Shown here: positions 17,428-27,397 of the stretch, one piece after another | Numbering within the stretch: the stretch's first letter is position 1 | Layout of the letters: the number at the start of each line of letters is the position of its first letter | DNA from: [Mycobacterium] nativiensis | GTDB lineage: Bacteria; Actinomycetota; Actinomycetes; Mycobacteriales; Mycobacteriaceae | Assembly: GCF_020172685.1 (NCBI RefSeq) | Contig: NZ_CP083986.1 | Coordinates: forward strand, 680,216 to 744,215 | Length of the DNA stretch: 64,000 bases | Direction: 5' to 3' | Made by a program: the position numbers and the translations under genes | The notes under the pieces: model-generated | What the model saw: only the letters and a program-made list of their open reading frames with translations | What the model was told of the DNA's origin: nothing | Database searches by the model: none

Positions 17428-17901
17428 CTAGGCAAGAGTCATTCCGTCGCGGTTCTCGGAGCAGAATATGCAAGGGTCGTTTCGTTCGCTGCCGTAATTA
17501 ACATATGGCGCTACGACTGTGACTACTGATGCGGCCGTATCTGGGTCAAGGGTCGGCTCATCCGTCGTTGAAAGCTCAGGCTTCAGGGCGCCGATAATGG
17601 CGACTAGCGGAATCTGGCTGGTCATGGCGCCGGTGATATCGCCCACCCAATCGCCATCGATGAACAATGTGTACAAATCATGCTCGGGGAACCCGTAGTT
17701 GAATCTCAGTACCCACCATTTGCCCGACTGAATTGCGGCATAAGGAAAGAATTTATACCCCGTACGTAACCACTCGGGGCGTGCGCTGGTGTCGATCTTC
17801 AGCTGCCCGCTTCGTGCTGCATCTTCGGGCACCATAATCTATGCGATTCTGTTCGGGTCGTTAAAAACCATTGCCGCGCGATTCTCATGTTTGTTGCTCA
17901 T
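17428..17901 (-). pseudogene. Unknown gene interrupted by an in-frame TAG at codon 21
   Basis: Starting at ATG 17901 with AGGA 7 nt upstream, the frame reads MSNKHENRAAMVFNDPNRIA, then TAG (17839-17841), then IMVPEDAARSGQLKIDTS and on without a stop to 17428 (158 codons). The later part has a compact aromatic core (GKWWVLRFNYGFPEHDLYTL, IDGDWVGDITG) and a CIFC pair near the end. Either the gene has a nonsense mutation or translation restarts at ATG 17835 to give 135 residues. No family is recognised. Its size and low GC recall immunity-type genes next to polymorphic toxins; that is inference only. Confidence 0.6.
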
Positions 17902-17930
17902 CGGATGTCCTTCGGGTTATCCAGTTGATG

Positions 17931-18101
17931 TCAGCGATTGGAAAGGGCGGCAAAAGATTCGTGATAGACCGCGTTAGTCAAGTTCGTGATGTCGTCGTGC
18001 AGTCGATGCAATACAGTTATACCAACGAAAATACCATGTTCGATCAGAATGCCGTTCTCACGCCCCCAAGGCGTCGGCGATATATTTGCTGTACTGTGCC
18101 C
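17931..18101 (-). pseudogene. Possible C-terminal gene fragment without a start
   Basis: A 57-codon stretch is open, with no start codon near its beginning. It ends with TGA 30 nt before the broken gene at 17901. It reads protein-like (SPTPWGRENGILIEHG, VLHRLHDDITNLTNAVYHES, FAALSNR). The arrangement looks like the tail of an upstream gene cut off by the insert boundary. Similarity could not be tested; confidence is low. Confidence 0.3.
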
Positions 18102-18196
18102 TCACCGAATTTCCGTGGATGCCGACGTACCGACTGCTTCGTACGCCCACCATGCCCACCTGGCGCACCTCACCACCTGACCGGCACCATGGACCG

Positions 18197-19165
18197 ATGC
18201 CGCCCCTGCCAACCGTCGACGACGTCCTGGATCGCCTGCATGTGGTGGCCCTGCCGATGCGGGTGCGGTTCCGCGGCATCACCGTTCGGGAACTGGCCCT
18301 GATCGACGGCCCGGCGGGCTGGGGGGAGTTCGGCGCATTCCCCGAATACGAACCTCCCGAGGCGGCGCACTGGCTGGCGTCCGCGCTCGAATGCGCCTAC
18401 CACCAGCTGCCGCAACCCCTTCGGGACCGCATCCCGATCAACGCGACCGTTCCCGCCGTCGACGCCGGCCAAGTCCCCGAGGTGCTGGCACGATTCCCCG
18501 GCGCTCGCACCGCCAAGGTCAAGGTCGCCGAGCCCGGCCAGAGCCTGGCCGACGACGTCGCCCGCGTCGAAGCAGTGCGGTCGCTGATCCCCACGGTGCG
18601 AGTCGACGCCAACGGCGGCTGGACCCTGGACGAAGCAGTGCGGGCGGAGAGAACCCTCACCGCCGGCGGCCCACTGGAATACCTGGAGCAGCCCTGTGCC
18701 ACCGTCGCAGAGCTCGCCGAGCTGCGCGGGCGCATCGACACCCCGGTTGCCGCCGACGAGAGCATCCGCAAAGCCGAAGATCCGCTGGCAGTCAAAACTG
18801 CCGGTGCCGCCGACATCGCCGTGCTCAAAGTGGCTCCGCTGGGCGGCATTTCGGCCCTGCTGAAGATCGCCGGCCAGATCGGCATCCCGGTGGTGGTCTC
18901 CAGCGCGATCGACTCGGCGGTCGGCATCGCCGCCGGCCTGCATGCCGCGGCCGCCCTACCCGCCCTGCAGCACGCCTGCGGGCTGGGCACCGGATCGTTG
19001 CTGGAGCACGACGTCGCGGACACCCCGGCACAGCAAGACGGCTACCTGCCGGTGCAGCCGATCACCCCGGACCCGGCCCGGCTACATGCTCTGGCCGCCT
19101 CGCCGCAGCGCCGACAGTGGTGGATCGAACGGATCAAGGCCTGTCATCCGCTGCTGTCGCGATAG
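18197..19165 (+). CDS. menC: o-Succinylbenzoate synthase MenC
   Basis: MenC dehydrates SHCHC to o-succinylbenzoate, the substrate of MenE. The 322-residue enolase-superfamily enzyme shows its ligands in order: the KVKV lysine pair, metal ligands in VDANGGW, LEYLEQPC and VAADESI, and the second lysine in LKVAPLGG. The length equals the M. tuberculosis protein. ATG 18197 is chosen because MPPLPTVDDVLDRLHVVALP begins there and the duplicated remnant at 17120 has the same context. The promoter region was replaced or displaced by the insert, so its expression signals may differ from those in relatives. Confidence 0.95.
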   Translation: MPPLPTVDDVLDRLHVVALPMRVRFRGITVRELALIDGPAGWGEFGAFPEYEPPEAAHWLASALECAYHQLPQPLRDRIPINATVPAVDAGQVPEVLARFPGARTAKVKVAEPGQSLADDVARVEAVRSLIPTVRVDANGGWTLDEAVRAERTLTAGGPLEYLEQPCATVAELAELRGRIDTPVAADESIRKAEDPLAVKTAGAADIAVLKVAPLGGISALLKIAGQIGIPVVVSSAIDSAVGIAAGLHAAAALPALQHACGLGTGSLLEHDVADTPAQQDGYLPVQPITPDPARLHALAASPQRRQWWIERIKACHPLLSR

Positions 19166-19166
19166 A

Positions 19167-19856
19167 TCACACGCTGGGCAGTCGCGCGTCGATCCCGTTC
19201 GCGATTGTGACGCCTTCGTCGCTGACGTAGAGCTTGCACGCCAGCACGTCGATCGCCACGTTGTTGCTGACCCGCAGTGCCCGCTGACACGACCAGCCCG
19301 CACTGTCGTCCTGATGCTGGGTCATCCACAGCGTGGAGTCGACGTCGGCGACCGTGTCGAACGTCCACGGCGTATCGCTGTAGCCGTCCTTACTGGTCGC
19401 GAATGTCCGCTCACCGCATGGCGTCCAGTGCTGCGCGGTGGCATCGAAGAAGCTCTGCGCATCGCCGCGGTTGGCGAACACCGTCACGGCCTGAACCACG
19501 AAGTGGTCCAGCGCGCTCTCCGACAGGCTCTGAGAGATGGTCGCGGTCCAGTCGGTGTCGGCGTAGACCGACTGCTCGGCGGGCATCCACGCGGCCATGC
19601 AGGAGCGGTCGGGAAACTGGTGGCCGGCGTCGAACATCCGGGACCGGGAGTCTCTGACCCGCATGCCGGGGGCGCCCATGATGTCGCTGACGGTGGCGGC
19701 GTCCAGCAGCAGATCCGGGAGCAGCGAGGCCGCCACCGGCCGGGGTCCGTCGTGGTCGGCCGGTACCGCGCGGCCGCCGGTCACCCGCGCGCATCCGGCC
19801 GCCACGGCGCAGGCCAGCGCCAGAGTGCAAGCCAACCCCGCGGTTCGTTTCCGCAT
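19167..19856 (-). CDS. Lipoprotein with PknH-type sensor domain
   Basis: From ATG 19856 the 229-residue protein has a lipoprotein signal peptide (MRKRTAGLACTLALACAVAAGC, lipobox AAGC). A domain of about 190 residues follows, resembling the extracellular PknH-like sensor domain: four later cysteines probably form two disulfides (SCMAAW, PCGE, SCQRA, LACKLY). It includes the segment LPDLLLDAATVSDIMGAPGM typical of that fold. It converges on menC with a 1-nt gap. The ligand is unknown. Family call from memory. Confidence 0.8.
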   Translation of the reverse strand: MRKRTAGLACTLALACAVAAGCARVTGGRAVPADHDGPRPVAASLLPDLLLDAATVSDIMGAPGMRVRDSRSRMFDAGHQFPDRSCMAAWMPAEQSVYADTDWTATISQSLSESALDHFVVQAVTVFANRGDAQSFFDATAQHWTPCGERTFATSKDGYSDTPWTFDTVADVDSTLWMTQHQDDSAGWSCQRALRVSNNVAIDVLACKLYVSDEGVTIANGIDARLPSV

Positions 19857-19914
19857 CCCTGTCCCCAGCTGCGCCGTTGCGATCCCTGACACCATAAGGT
19901 CTCGGCCGGTCGCG

Positions 19915-19928
19915 TACCTTCACAACCG
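19915..19928 (+). promoter_or_regulatory. Leaderless -10 box TACCTT for the bpoC-like gene
   Basis: TACCTT at 19915-19920 ends 7 nt before GTG 19928. No ribosome binding site is present. Confidence 0.55.
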
Positions 19929-20758
19929 TGACCAACCTGGCTTACGACGACAGAAATCAAGACGGCGAGCCGGTTCTGTTCATCGCTGGGCGCGGCGGTG
20001 CCGGGCGCGGATGGCATCTGCACCAGGTGCGTGACTTCCAGCTCGCCCGCTACCGTCCGATCACTTTCGACAACCGCGGCATCGGCGCCACCGAGAACGC
20101 GTCAGCGTTCGGCACCGAAACGATGGTGGCCGACACCGCGCAGCTGATCGAGTCCCTGAACATCGCCCCGGTTCGCCTTGTCGCGGTGTCGATGGGGGCG
20201 TTCATCGCCCAGGAACTGATGCTGGCCCGCCCCGAACTGGTGAAGTCCGCGGTGCTGATGGCCACCCGCGGCCGCCACGACCGTTCCCGGGACTTCTTCT
20301 ACCAAGCCGAGGTGAAGCTCGCCGAGGCCGGAGTGTCGCTGCCCGCCGAGTACGAGGCGAAAGTGCGGATGCTGGAAAGTTTTTCGCCGAAAACCCTCAG
20401 CGACGACGCCGCGATCAAGGACTGGATCGCGATGTTCACCATGTGGCCGGTCAAGAACACCCCGGGCCTGCGCTGCCAGCTCGACGTGGCGCCGCTGACC
20501 AACCGGCTGCCCGCCTACGCCAACATCACCGCGCCGGTGCTGGTGATCGGCTTCGGCGACGACGTCGTCACTCCGGCACACCTGAGCCGCGAAGTCGCCG
20601 ACGCCATCCCGGGCGCGCGCTACCTGGAGATTCCCGACGCCGGACACCTCGGTTTCATCGAGAAGCCCGACGAGGTCAACAAGGCCGCGCTGGAGTTCCT
20701 GGCCGAGGTCGACGGCAAGGCCTTCCGCTGGACGCCGCCACCTCCGACGCACGACTAA
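19928..20758 (+). CDS. Alpha/beta hydrolase (BpoC-like, Rv0554)
   Basis: This 276-residue hydrolase has the HxxxQ-type N-terminal strand ([15 protein letters not shown]), the nucleophile elbow VAVSMGAF with Ser, an Asp region (GFGDDVVTP) and the catalytic His in DAGHLGF. M. tuberculosis BpoC is annotated as a peroxidase, but the motifs are those of a serine hydrolase. It lies between menC and menD, like Rv0554. The stop overlaps the menD -10 box. The native substrate is unknown; the constant place inside the menaquinone block suggests an auxiliary pathway step. Confidence 0.9.
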   Translation: MTNLAYDDRNQDGEPVLFIAGRGGAGRGWHLHQVRDFQLARYRPITFDNRGIGATENASAFGTETMVADTAQLIESLNIAPVRLVAVSMGAFIAQELMLARPELVKSAVLMATRGRHDRSRDFFYQAEVKLAEAGVSLPAEYEAKVRMLESFSPKTLSDDAAIKDWIAMFTMWPVKNTPGLRCQLDVAPLTNRLPAYANITAPVLVIGFGDDVVTPAHLSREVADAIPGARYLEIPDAGHLGFIEKPDEVNKAALEFLAEVDGKAFRWTPPPPTHD

Positions 20759-20769
20759 CCTGGTACCGA
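20756..20769 (+). promoter_or_regulatory. Leaderless -10 box TAACCT for menD
   Basis: TAACCT at 20756-20761 contains the stop codon of the upstream hydrolase and ends 7 nt before the menD ATG. MenD could therefore be transcribed on its own as a leaderless mRNA. Confidence 0.55.
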
Positions 20770-22424
20770 TGACCAACCCCTCGACGGCACAGGCCCGCAT
20801 CGTCGTCGACGAGCTGATTCGCGGCGGCGTCCGCGACGTGGTGCTGTGCCCGGGATCACGCAACGCTCCGCTGGCGTTCGCGCTGCACGACGCCGACCGC
20901 GCCGGCCGGCTGCGCCTGCACGTGCGCATCGACGAGCGCACCGCCGGGTATCTGGCGATCGGCCTGGCGATGAGCGCCGGTGCGCCCGTCTGCGTGGCGA
21001 TGACATCCGGCACGGCGGTGGCCAACCTGGGACCGGCGGTGGTGGAGGCCAACTACGCGCGGGTGCCGCTGATCGTGCTGAGCGCCAACCGGCCCTACGA
21101 GATGCTCGGCACCGGCGCCAACCAGACCATGGAGCAGCTCGGTTACTTCGGCACCCAGGTGCGCGCCACCATCAGCCTGGGGCTGGCCGAGGACGCTCCC
21201 GAGCGGATGGACGCCCTCAACGCCACCTGGCGTTCGGCCACCTGCCGAGTGTTGGTGGCCGCCACCGGATCTCGCACCGCCAACGCCGGGCCGGTCCAGT
21301 TCGACATCCCACTGCGTGAACCGCTGGTGCCAGATCTGGACGATTCCGGGGCGCTGCCGCCGGGCCGCCCCGACGGCAGGCCGTGGACCTATACCCCGCC
21401 GGTCAGCTTCGACCAGCCCCTCGACATCGACCTGACCCCGGACACCGTGGTGATCGCCGGGCACGGAGCCGGCGCGCACCCGAACCTGGCGGCGCTGCCC
21501 ACGGTCGCCGAACCCACCGCACCGGTGCCGGCCACTCCGCTGCACCCGCTGGCGTTGCCGTTGCTGCGCCCGCAGCAGGTCATCATGGTCGGCCGGCCCA
21601 CCCTGCACCGTCCGGTGTCGAATCTGCTGGCCGACCCGGCGGTGCCGGTGTTCGCACTGACCACCGGGCCGCGCTGGCCCGACGTGTCGGGCAACTCGCA
21701 GGCCACCGGCACCCGGGCGGTCACCACCGGGGCACCGAACGCGGCCTGGCTGCGCCGCTGCGCGGAGCTGAACGCCGGCGCCAACGACGCTGTTCAGGGT
21801 CAGTTGGCGGCGCACCCGCTTACCACGGGCCTGCATGTGGCCGCGGCCGTCGCCGGCGCGCTGCGTCCCGGCGACCAGCTGGTGCTGGGCGCCTCCAACC
21901 CGGTGCGCGACGCCGCCCTGGTCGGGCTGGGGAACTGCGTGGGCGTCCACGGCATCACCGTGCGGTCCAACCGCGGGGTGGCCGGCATCGACGGCACCGT
22001 GTCCACCGCGATCGGGGCGGCGCTGGCACACGAGCGCGCCAACCCCGACGCCCGCACCATCGCCCTGATCGGGGACCTGACCTTCATCCACGACAGCTCC
22101 GGACTGCTGATCGGGCCCACCGAGCCCACACCGCGCCAGCTGACCATCGTGGTGTCCAACGACAACGGCGGCGGAATCTTCGAACTGCTGGAACAGGGCG
22201 ATCCGCGGTTCGCCGACGTGTCGTCGCGGATCTTCGGCACCCCGCACGACGTCGACGTGGGCGCACTGTGCCGCGCCTATCACGTGGAGTTCGCCCAGAT
22301 CGACACCGTCGACGCGCTGCCCACCGCCCTTGCCGAGCCCGCCGGCGGCATGCGGGTGATCGAGGTCAAAGCCGACCGATCCTCGCTGCGGGCGCTGCAC
22401 GCCGCGATCAAGGCCGCGCTGTGA
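20769..22424 (+). CDS. menD: SEPHCHC synthase MenD
   Basis: MenD joins 2-oxoglutarate and isochorismate using thiamine diphosphate, the first committed step of menaquinone synthesis. The 551-residue protein opens [23 protein letters not shown]. It has the cofactor Glu in [27 protein letters not shown], and the C-terminal ThDP motif [14 protein letters not shown] with [12 protein letters not shown]. Length is as in other mycobacteria. The stop overlaps the next gene as GTGA (22421-22424). Confidence 0.96.
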   Translation: MTNPSTAQARIVVDELIRGGVRDVVLCPGSRNAPLAFALHDADRAGRLRLHVRIDERTAGYLAIGLAMSAGAPVCVAMTSGTAVANLGPAVVEANYARVPLIVLSANRPYEMLGTGANQTMEQLGYFGTQVRATISLGLAEDAPERMDALNATWRSATCRVLVAATGSRTANAGPVQFDIPLREPLVPDLDDSGALPPGRPDGRPWTYTPPVSFDQPLDIDLTPDTVVIAGHGAGAHPNLAALPTVAEPTAPVPATPLHPLALPLLRPQQVIMVGRPTLHRPVSNLLADPAVPVFALTTGPRWPDVSGNSQATGTRAVTTGAPNAAWLRRCAELNAGANDAVQGQLAAHPLTTGLHVAAAVAGALRPGDQLVLGASNPVRDAALVGLGNCVGVHGITVRSNRGVAGIDGTVSTAIGAALAHERANPDARTIALIGDLTFIHDSSGLLIGPTEPTPRQLTIVVSNDNGGGIFELLEQGDPRFADVSSRIFGTPHDVDVGALCRAYHVEFAQIDTVDALPTALAEPAGGMRVIEVKADRSSLRALHAAIKAAL

Positions 22425-22933
22425 GGTTGCCGCATTACCGGTCGCTGAAACCGCTGCTGGACAGGGTGGTGCACGGCGAGGGCGCTGTACCGCGGGATTC
22501 GCTGGCCGGAAGGTTGCTGCGCTGGGCGCGGATGGGCGTGCTGATCCTGGTGGCCGTGGTGACGCTGCAGTCGGTGCTGCTGGTCGCCGGGGCCTGGCGC
22601 AACGACATCGCCATCGAGCGCGACATGGGGGTGGCCGCCGCCGAGGTCCTCAACGCCGGTTTCCGGCGCTCCACCATCGAGTTCGTCACCCCCGAACGGA
22701 TCACCTACCGCCCCGAGCTCGGGGTGCTCTACCCGTCCGAATTGGCAACCGGGATGCGCATTTACGTCGAATACGACAAGTCGGACCCCGACCTGGTGCG
22801 GGTGCAGCACCGCACCGCGGTGTTGGCGGTCATACCGGCCGGGTCGGTCGTGGTGGTGGCCTGGCTGGTCGGTATCGCGGCGCTGGCCGGTTTGGCCCTG
22901 ATCGAACGACGGTGGGGTAGCCGCGGTACCTGA
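22421..22933 (+). CDS. DUF3592-like membrane protein (Rv0556-like)
   Basis: This 170-residue protein has two membrane helices (about 37-60 and 138-163) flanking a beta-rich extracytoplasmic domain ([40 protein letters not shown]). The layout is that of DUF3592 proteins. GTG 22421 overlaps the menD stop by 4 nt, so the two are co-translated, as with Rv0555-Rv0556. Function is unknown. Confidence 0.85.
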   Translation: MRLPHYRSLKPLLDRVVHGEGAVPRDSLAGRLLRWARMGVLILVAVVTLQSVLLVAGAWRNDIAIERDMGVAAAEVLNAGFRRSTIEFVTPERITYRPELGVLYPSELATGMRIYVEYDKSDPDLVRVQHRTAVLAVIPAGSVVVVAWLVGIAALAGLALIERRWGSRGT

Positions 22934-23031
22934 CGCCATTGCCGGCGTAAAGGTCACCTGTTAGTCTGCTGTGAATTTCTTATCGTTCGGTTGGTGGCAA
23001 TCGACGACCTCAATGGCGAGGAGTCCTTCTC

Positions 23032-23229
23032 ATGATCCGTCGTACCGTGGCCCTGGCCGGGGCACTTGCATTCGGAGTCGGTATCGCGACCGCGCCGGTC
23101 GCCGCTGCGGAGCCGTACTACAAGAACTGCAAAGAGGCTCGTGCAGCGGGCGCGGCGCCCATCCACGAGGGTGAGCCCGGCTATCGGTCGGGTCTGGACC
23201 GCGACGGGGACGGTATCGCCTGCGAGTAG
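23032..23229 (+). CDS. Secreted Excalibur-domain protein
   Basis: This 65-residue exported protein has a signal peptide (MIRRTVALAGALAFGVGIATAPVAAA) followed by a single Excalibur domain, YKNCKEARAAGAAPIHEGEP ... GLDRDGDGIACE. The DxDxDG loop probably binds calcium, and the two cysteines probably pair. GGAG precedes ATG 23032. It is too small to do more than bind ion or wall material; the role is unknown. Confidence 0.92.
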   Translation: MIRRTVALAGALAFGVGIATAPVAAAEPYYKNCKEARAAGAAPIHEGEPGYRSGLDRDGDGIACE

Positions 23230-23236
23230 GGCGTCG

Positions 23237-23875
23237 TCAGCTGCCCGCGACCAGCCGATCCAGCCAGCCGGCCTCGCCGGTGTCCACCACCGTCTTGGTG
23301 GTGACGTCGTAAACCGTTGGGGTGCCCGGCTTCTCCGGGTTGGCCGCCAACAGCTGGACGCGGTTGTAGGCGTTCATCGAGGTGGTGTCGACGGCCGGCT
23401 GCCCAGCGGCGATCCGGTCCACCACATGCGCGGGCAGCCCGCTTTCGCGGGCGGTGGTGGCGATGTCCTCGACGCTCGGCGCGCCGCCCTTGCGGTACAG
23501 CTCGACGACGAACTGCTGGTAGGTCGCGGCCGTGGTGGCCGGATCGGCCGCCGCCATCAGGGCGTTGCCGACCCGGGCGGAGACGTCGTTGCCCCGGCGG
23601 GCGTCCAGAAACGTCATCCACCGGTAGGTGACCGTGACGTCCCCGGCGGCCAGGTGCCGGCCCAGGTCGTCGCCGGAGGCCGATTCGAACTTGGCGCATT
23701 CGGGGCACTGCGGGTCGCAGAAGAACTCCAGCTGCACCGGGGCGGACGATGAACCGGCCAGCACCCCGAAGTGGTCGGGGCTGAGCGCGGTACCCGGTGG
23801 GTCCGCCGCCGCCGGGCCTGCCAAAGCGCCGCCGACTATCACCAGTGTTGCCAATGTTCCCAGCCAAGACCGCAT
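23237..23875 (-). CDS. Exported DsbA-like thioredoxin-fold protein
   Basis: From ATG 23875 the 212-residue protein has an N-terminal signal/anchor ([20 protein letters not shown]). A thioredoxin-fold domain follows with the CPEC redox motif in [15 protein letters not shown], a helical insert, and the cis-Pro region [13 protein letters not shown]. It probably forms or isomerises disulfides in exported proteins; the Excalibur and sensor lipoproteins nearby have cysteine pairs. It is divergent from menG with 36 nt between starts. Confidence 0.88.
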   Translation of the reverse strand: MRSWLGTLATLVIVGGALAGPAAADPPGTALSPDHFGVLAGSSSAPVQLEFFCDPQCPECAKFESASGDDLGRHLAAGDVTVTYRWMTFLDARRGNDVSARVGNALMAAADPATTAATYQQFVVELYRKGGAPSVEDIATTARESGLPAHVVDRIAAGQPAVDTTSMNAYNRVQLLAANPEKPGTPTVYDVTTKTVVDTGEAGWLDRLVAGS

Positions 23876-23898
23876 GCGGCCAACCCTATCGGCCCGGG

Positions 23899-23912
23899 TA
23901 GCGTCGACACCG
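23899..23912 (+). promoter_or_regulatory. Leaderless -10 box TAGCGT for menG
   Basis: TAGCGT at 23899-23904 ends 7 nt before the menG GTG at 23912. Confidence 0.55.
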
Positions 23913-24604
23913 TGAGCCGCGCCAGCCTGGACAAAGACCCCCGTGCGGTGGCATCGATGTTCGACGGAGTCGCGCGCCGCTACGACATCACCAACACGGT
24001 GCTGTCGCTGGGGCGCGACCGCTCCTGGCGTCGTGCCACCCGCAAAACACTCGGGTTGCAGCCCGGGGAGAAGGTGCTGGACCTGGCCGCCGGCACCGCG
24101 GTGTCCACCGTCGAGCTCGCAAAATCCGGTGCCTGGTGTGTGGCGGCGGACTTCTCGGTCGGCATGCTGGCCGCCGGCCGTGACCGCGACGTGCCCAAGG
24201 TCGCCGGCGACGCCACCAAGCTGCCCTTCGACGACGGGGTGTTCGACGCGGTCACGATCAGCTTCGGGCTGCGCAACGTCGTCGACCATGCGGCGGGTCT
24301 GCGCGAGATGGCCCGGGTGACTCGGCCTGGCGGGCGGCTGGTGGTCTGCGAGTTCTCCACACCGACGCTGCCGGTGTTCGCCACCGCCTACAAGGAGTAC
24401 CTGATGCGGGCGCTGCCGGCGGTGGCCCGTGCGGTGTCGTCCAACCCGGAGGCCTACGTCTACCTCGCCGAGTCGATCCGCGCCTGGCCGGATCAGGCGG
24501 CGCTGGCCGAGCAGATCACCTCGTCGGGCTGGTCGCAGGTGAGCTGGCGCAACCTCACCGGCGGCATCGTCGCGCTACACACCGGCTACAAGCCGCTGGA
24601 CTGA
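23912..24604 (+). CDS. menG: Demethylmenaquinone methyltransferase MenG/UbiE
   Basis: MenG methylates demethylmenaquinone with S-adenosylmethionine, the last ring step of the pathway. The 230-residue protein begins [24 protein letters not shown] and has the SAM motif [10 protein letters not shown], the [24 protein letters not shown] segment (UbiE signature) and the C-terminal [17 protein letters not shown] 23912 is chosen over upstream starts because it aligns with the family N-terminus and has a -10-like box 7 nt before it. The 3' end overlaps the convergent DoxX-like gene by 30 nt. Confidence 0.95.
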   Translation: MSRASLDKDPRAVASMFDGVARRYDITNTVLSLGRDRSWRRATRKTLGLQPGEKVLDLAAGTAVSTVELAKSGAWCVAADFSVGMLAAGRDRDVPKVAGDATKLPFDDGVFDAVTISFGLRNVVDHAAGLREMARVTRPGGRLVVCEFSTPTLPVFATAYKEYLMRALPAVARAVSSNPEAYVYLAESIRAWPDQAALAEQITSSGWSQVSWRNLTGGIVALHTGYKPLD

Positions 24605-24943
24605 CAGCGCCAACACCACGCAGTTGAGGGCGAGAAAGCCTGTGGCGAACCCGAATTGAGCCGAGATGTCATGGGCGAGCACATGGGTGTACATCGCGCA
24701 GACGAAGAACAGCACCAACCCGGTCGACGCCGCCACCCCGATGACCGGAAACCACAGCCCGGCAACAAGTCCGAGCGCGCCCAATGTCTTACACGTGCCG
24801 ATCGGGAACCTCAGCCATGACTCCGGCACCCCGGCGGCCTGCATCCCGGGAAGGATCGGGGCGAACCGCAGCAGGGCGGCCACCCCGGAGAACCCGTTGA
24901 GCGCGATCGCGACCAGGGTGACGGTCAGATATGCCGGGGACAC
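24575..24943 (-). CDS. DoxX-like small membrane protein
   Basis: This 122-residue protein has four hydrophobic helices and conserved features of the DoxX-like group ([29 protein letters not shown]). It is convergent with menG, and its last 30 nt lie inside the menG end. It is followed on its strand, upstream side, by two redox-type genes (24951 and 25413). The role is unknown; DoxX-like proteins often accompany quinone or thiol metabolism. Confidence 0.82.
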   Translation of the reverse strand: MSPAYLTVTLVAIALNGFSGVAALLRFAPILPGMQAAGVPESWLRFPIGTCKTLGALGLVAGLWFPVIGVAASTGLVLFFVCAMYTHVLAHDISAQFGFATGFLALNCVVLALSVQRLVAGV

Positions 24944-24950
24944 GGCGGTC

Positions 24951-25400
24951 TCAGCCGGGCAGCGCGTCGAACCGGAAGACCGGGATCCGCCCGGCCAGCG
25001 CCTCCACCTCGTCGGGCGTGCCCTCGCGGACCAGCCCGGCCCGTTTCAGGAAGCCGGCGCCGACGGGCACCTGCACCGGAAACGCCCGCAGCACCGGGCG
25101 GGCCGCCTCCGGTGACAGCTCCACGATGCGAACCCGCCGCGTCTTGCGGCCGTGGCGCAGCGTGCCCGAGCCGGCCGCCCGGGCATTGAGTGCCCAGTCG
25201 GCGTTCGGGAATCCCGCCACGGTGTAGAGCTCGCCGTCGAGGGTGAACGGTGTCATCGGTGTGCTGCGGGGCTGGCCGGACTTGCGGCCCGGCACGGTCA
25301 GCACCATCGGCGGCCCGGTCGGGATGCCCAGTTTCTGCAGGCCGATCATCAGCTTGTTGACCGGCTTCAGCCAGCGCGGCGGCTTCGGAGTGCTCATCAC
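24951..25400 (-). CDS. DDN-like deazaflavin (F420)-dependent nitroreductase family protein
   Basis: This 149-residue split-barrel protein has the family's hallmark strand LTVPGRKSGQPRSTPMTPF, then YTVAGFPNADWALNARAAGSGTLR, which bind cofactor F420 in M. tuberculosis Ddn and its relatives. Native Ddn activity is thought to be F420-dependent quinone reduction, fitting this menaquinone neighbourhood. It lies 7 nt behind the DoxX-like gene and 12 nt from the methyltransferase gene; all three point left and may be co-transcribed. Confidence 0.88.
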   Translation of the reverse strand: MMSTPKPPRWLKPVNKLMIGLQKLGIPTGPPMVLTVPGRKSGQPRSTPMTPFTLDGELYTVAGFPNADWALNARAAGSGTLRHGRKTRRVRIVELSPEAARPVLRAFPVQVPVGAGFLKRAGLVREGTPDEVEALAGRIPVFRFDALPG

Positions 25401-25412
25401 GGGCCTTGAGTC

Positions 25413-26122
<710 letters not shown>

Positions 26123-26143
26123 TGGTCCTGACATGGCCCGGGA

Positions 26144-27376
26144 TCAGGAAAATGGGCGGCGACGGTCGATCAGCCGCGACATCCGCCCCCCGCCGCGCCA
26201 GGCGCGCGCCACCAGGTCGGCGTCCTCGTCGGTGACCAGGTTGGCCATCACCCGCACCGCCACCCGCATCAGCGCCGTCGAACGCATCGCCAGCGGGCCG
26301 GTCGCCGGAAGGAACCGGGGGAACGTCAGCAAAAGCGCCAGCCGCCGAGCCACCGAGAACCCGCGGGCGTAGCGGGTGGCCAGCAACTCCGGCCAGGCGT
26401 GCGTCAGATCGGGGCAGTCCAACATCTCGGCTGCCAGCAGTCCGGTCTCCAGGCCGTAGTCGATGCCCTCGCCGTTGAGCGGGTTGACGCAGGCCGCGGC
26501 GTCGCCGATCAGCATCCAGTTCGGCCCGGCCACCCCCGAGACCGCGCCACCCATCGGCAGCAGTGCGCTGGCCGGAGCCCGCACCGGGCCCTCGAATCCC
26601 CATTCGTCGCGGCGCAGGTCGGCGTAGTAGGACATCAGCGGCCGCAGTGCCACGTCGGCGGGCCGCTTGACGGTGGCCAGCGCGCCGACGCCGATATTCA
26701 CTTCGCCATTGCCCAGCGGGAAGATCCAGCCGTAGCCCGGCAGCACCGCACCGTCGGGGGAGCGCAGCTCCAGGTGCGAGGTCAGCCACGGCTCGCCTGA
26801 GCGCGGCGAGGCCAGGTACCCGCGGGCGGCCACCCCGTACACCGTCTCCTGATGCCATTGCCGGCCCAGCGCCCGGCCCAGCGTGGAGCGTGCGCCGTCG
26901 GCGACGATCAGCTGCCGGCAGGTGATCTCCGTGCCGTCGGCCAGCACCACCGAGCGCACCCGCCCGGACGAGTCGTGATGAACACCGACCGCCTTGACTC
27001 CCAATAGCATTCGCGCGCCGGACTCCTCGGCGACTTTGCGGATCCGCTCATCGAGCTCGGTGCGCGGAGCGGCGCTGCCGGTCGAAGGGAACGACGGACC
27101 GGGCCAGTCCACCTCCACCTCGCCGCCGAACCCCGCCATCCGCAGGCCCCGGTGCCTGATGTGGCTGTCCAGCCACTCGCCGAGCCCCAACAACTCGAGC
27201 TGTTCGACGGCGCGCGGCGTCAGCCCGTCACCGCAGGGTTTGTCCCGGGGGAAGGTGGCCGTGTCGACCACCAGCACGTCACGGCCCGCCCGGGCGGCCC
27301 AGGCGGCCGCCGCCGATCCCGCCGGTCCGGCGCCTACCACCACGACATCGGCCACCGGCTCAGCGCTGAGGTTCAC
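26144..27376 (-). CDS. menJ: Menaquinone reductase MenJ (geranylgeranyl reductase family)
   Basis: MenJ reduces one isoprene double bond of menaquinone-9 to give the dihydro form typical of mycobacteria. The 410-residue flavoprotein has the FAD fingerprint VADVVVVGAGPAGSAAA, the family motif RDKPCGDGLTPRAVEQL, and the second FAD contact LIGDAAACVNPLNGEGIDYG. GTG at 27376 is chosen because the FAD motif follows directly and a CATACT box lies 7 nt upstream. It is divergent from grcC1 with 21 nt between the start codons. Confidence 0.93.
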   Translation of the reverse strand: MNLSAEPVADVVVVGAGPAGSAAAAWAARAGRDVLVVDTATFPRDKPCGDGLTPRAVEQLELLGLGEWLDSHIRHRGLRMAGFGGEVEVDWPGPSFPSTGSAAPRTELDERIRKVAEESGARMLLGVKAVGVHHDSSGRVRSVVLADGTEITCRQLIVADGARSTLGRALGRQWHQETVYGVAARGYLASPRSGEPWLTSHLELRSPDGAVLPGYGWIFPLGNGEVNIGVGALATVKRPADVALRPLMSYYADLRRDEWGFEGPVRAPASALLPMGGAVSGVAGPNWMLIGDAAACVNPLNGEGIDYGLETGLLAAEMLDCPDLTHAWPELLATRYARGFSVARRLALLLTFPRFLPATGPLAMRSTALMRVAVRVMANLVTDEDADLVARAWRGGGRMSRLIDRRRPFS

Positions 27377-27383
27377 GCTGACC

Positions 27384-27391
27384 AGTATGTT
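27384..27391. promoter_or_regulatory. Overlapping back-to-back -10 boxes for menJ and grcC1
   Basis: On the plus strand TATGTT (27386-27391) ends 6 nt before grcC1 GTG 27398. On the minus strand CATACT (27389-27384) ends 7 nt before menJ GTG 27376. The two hexamers share four bases, so polymerase cannot bind both at once. Confidence 0.55.
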
Positions 27392-27397
27392 GGAGCC

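Noticed and set aside
17269..17529. An 86-codon plus-strand frame in the menC insert
   Set aside because: It lacks a binding site and overlaps the reverse-strand gene, which has better coding character.
23771..23911. A longer menG starting at 23771
   Set aside because: The extra part lies inside the divergent DsbA-like gene; family length and the -10 box support GTG 23912.
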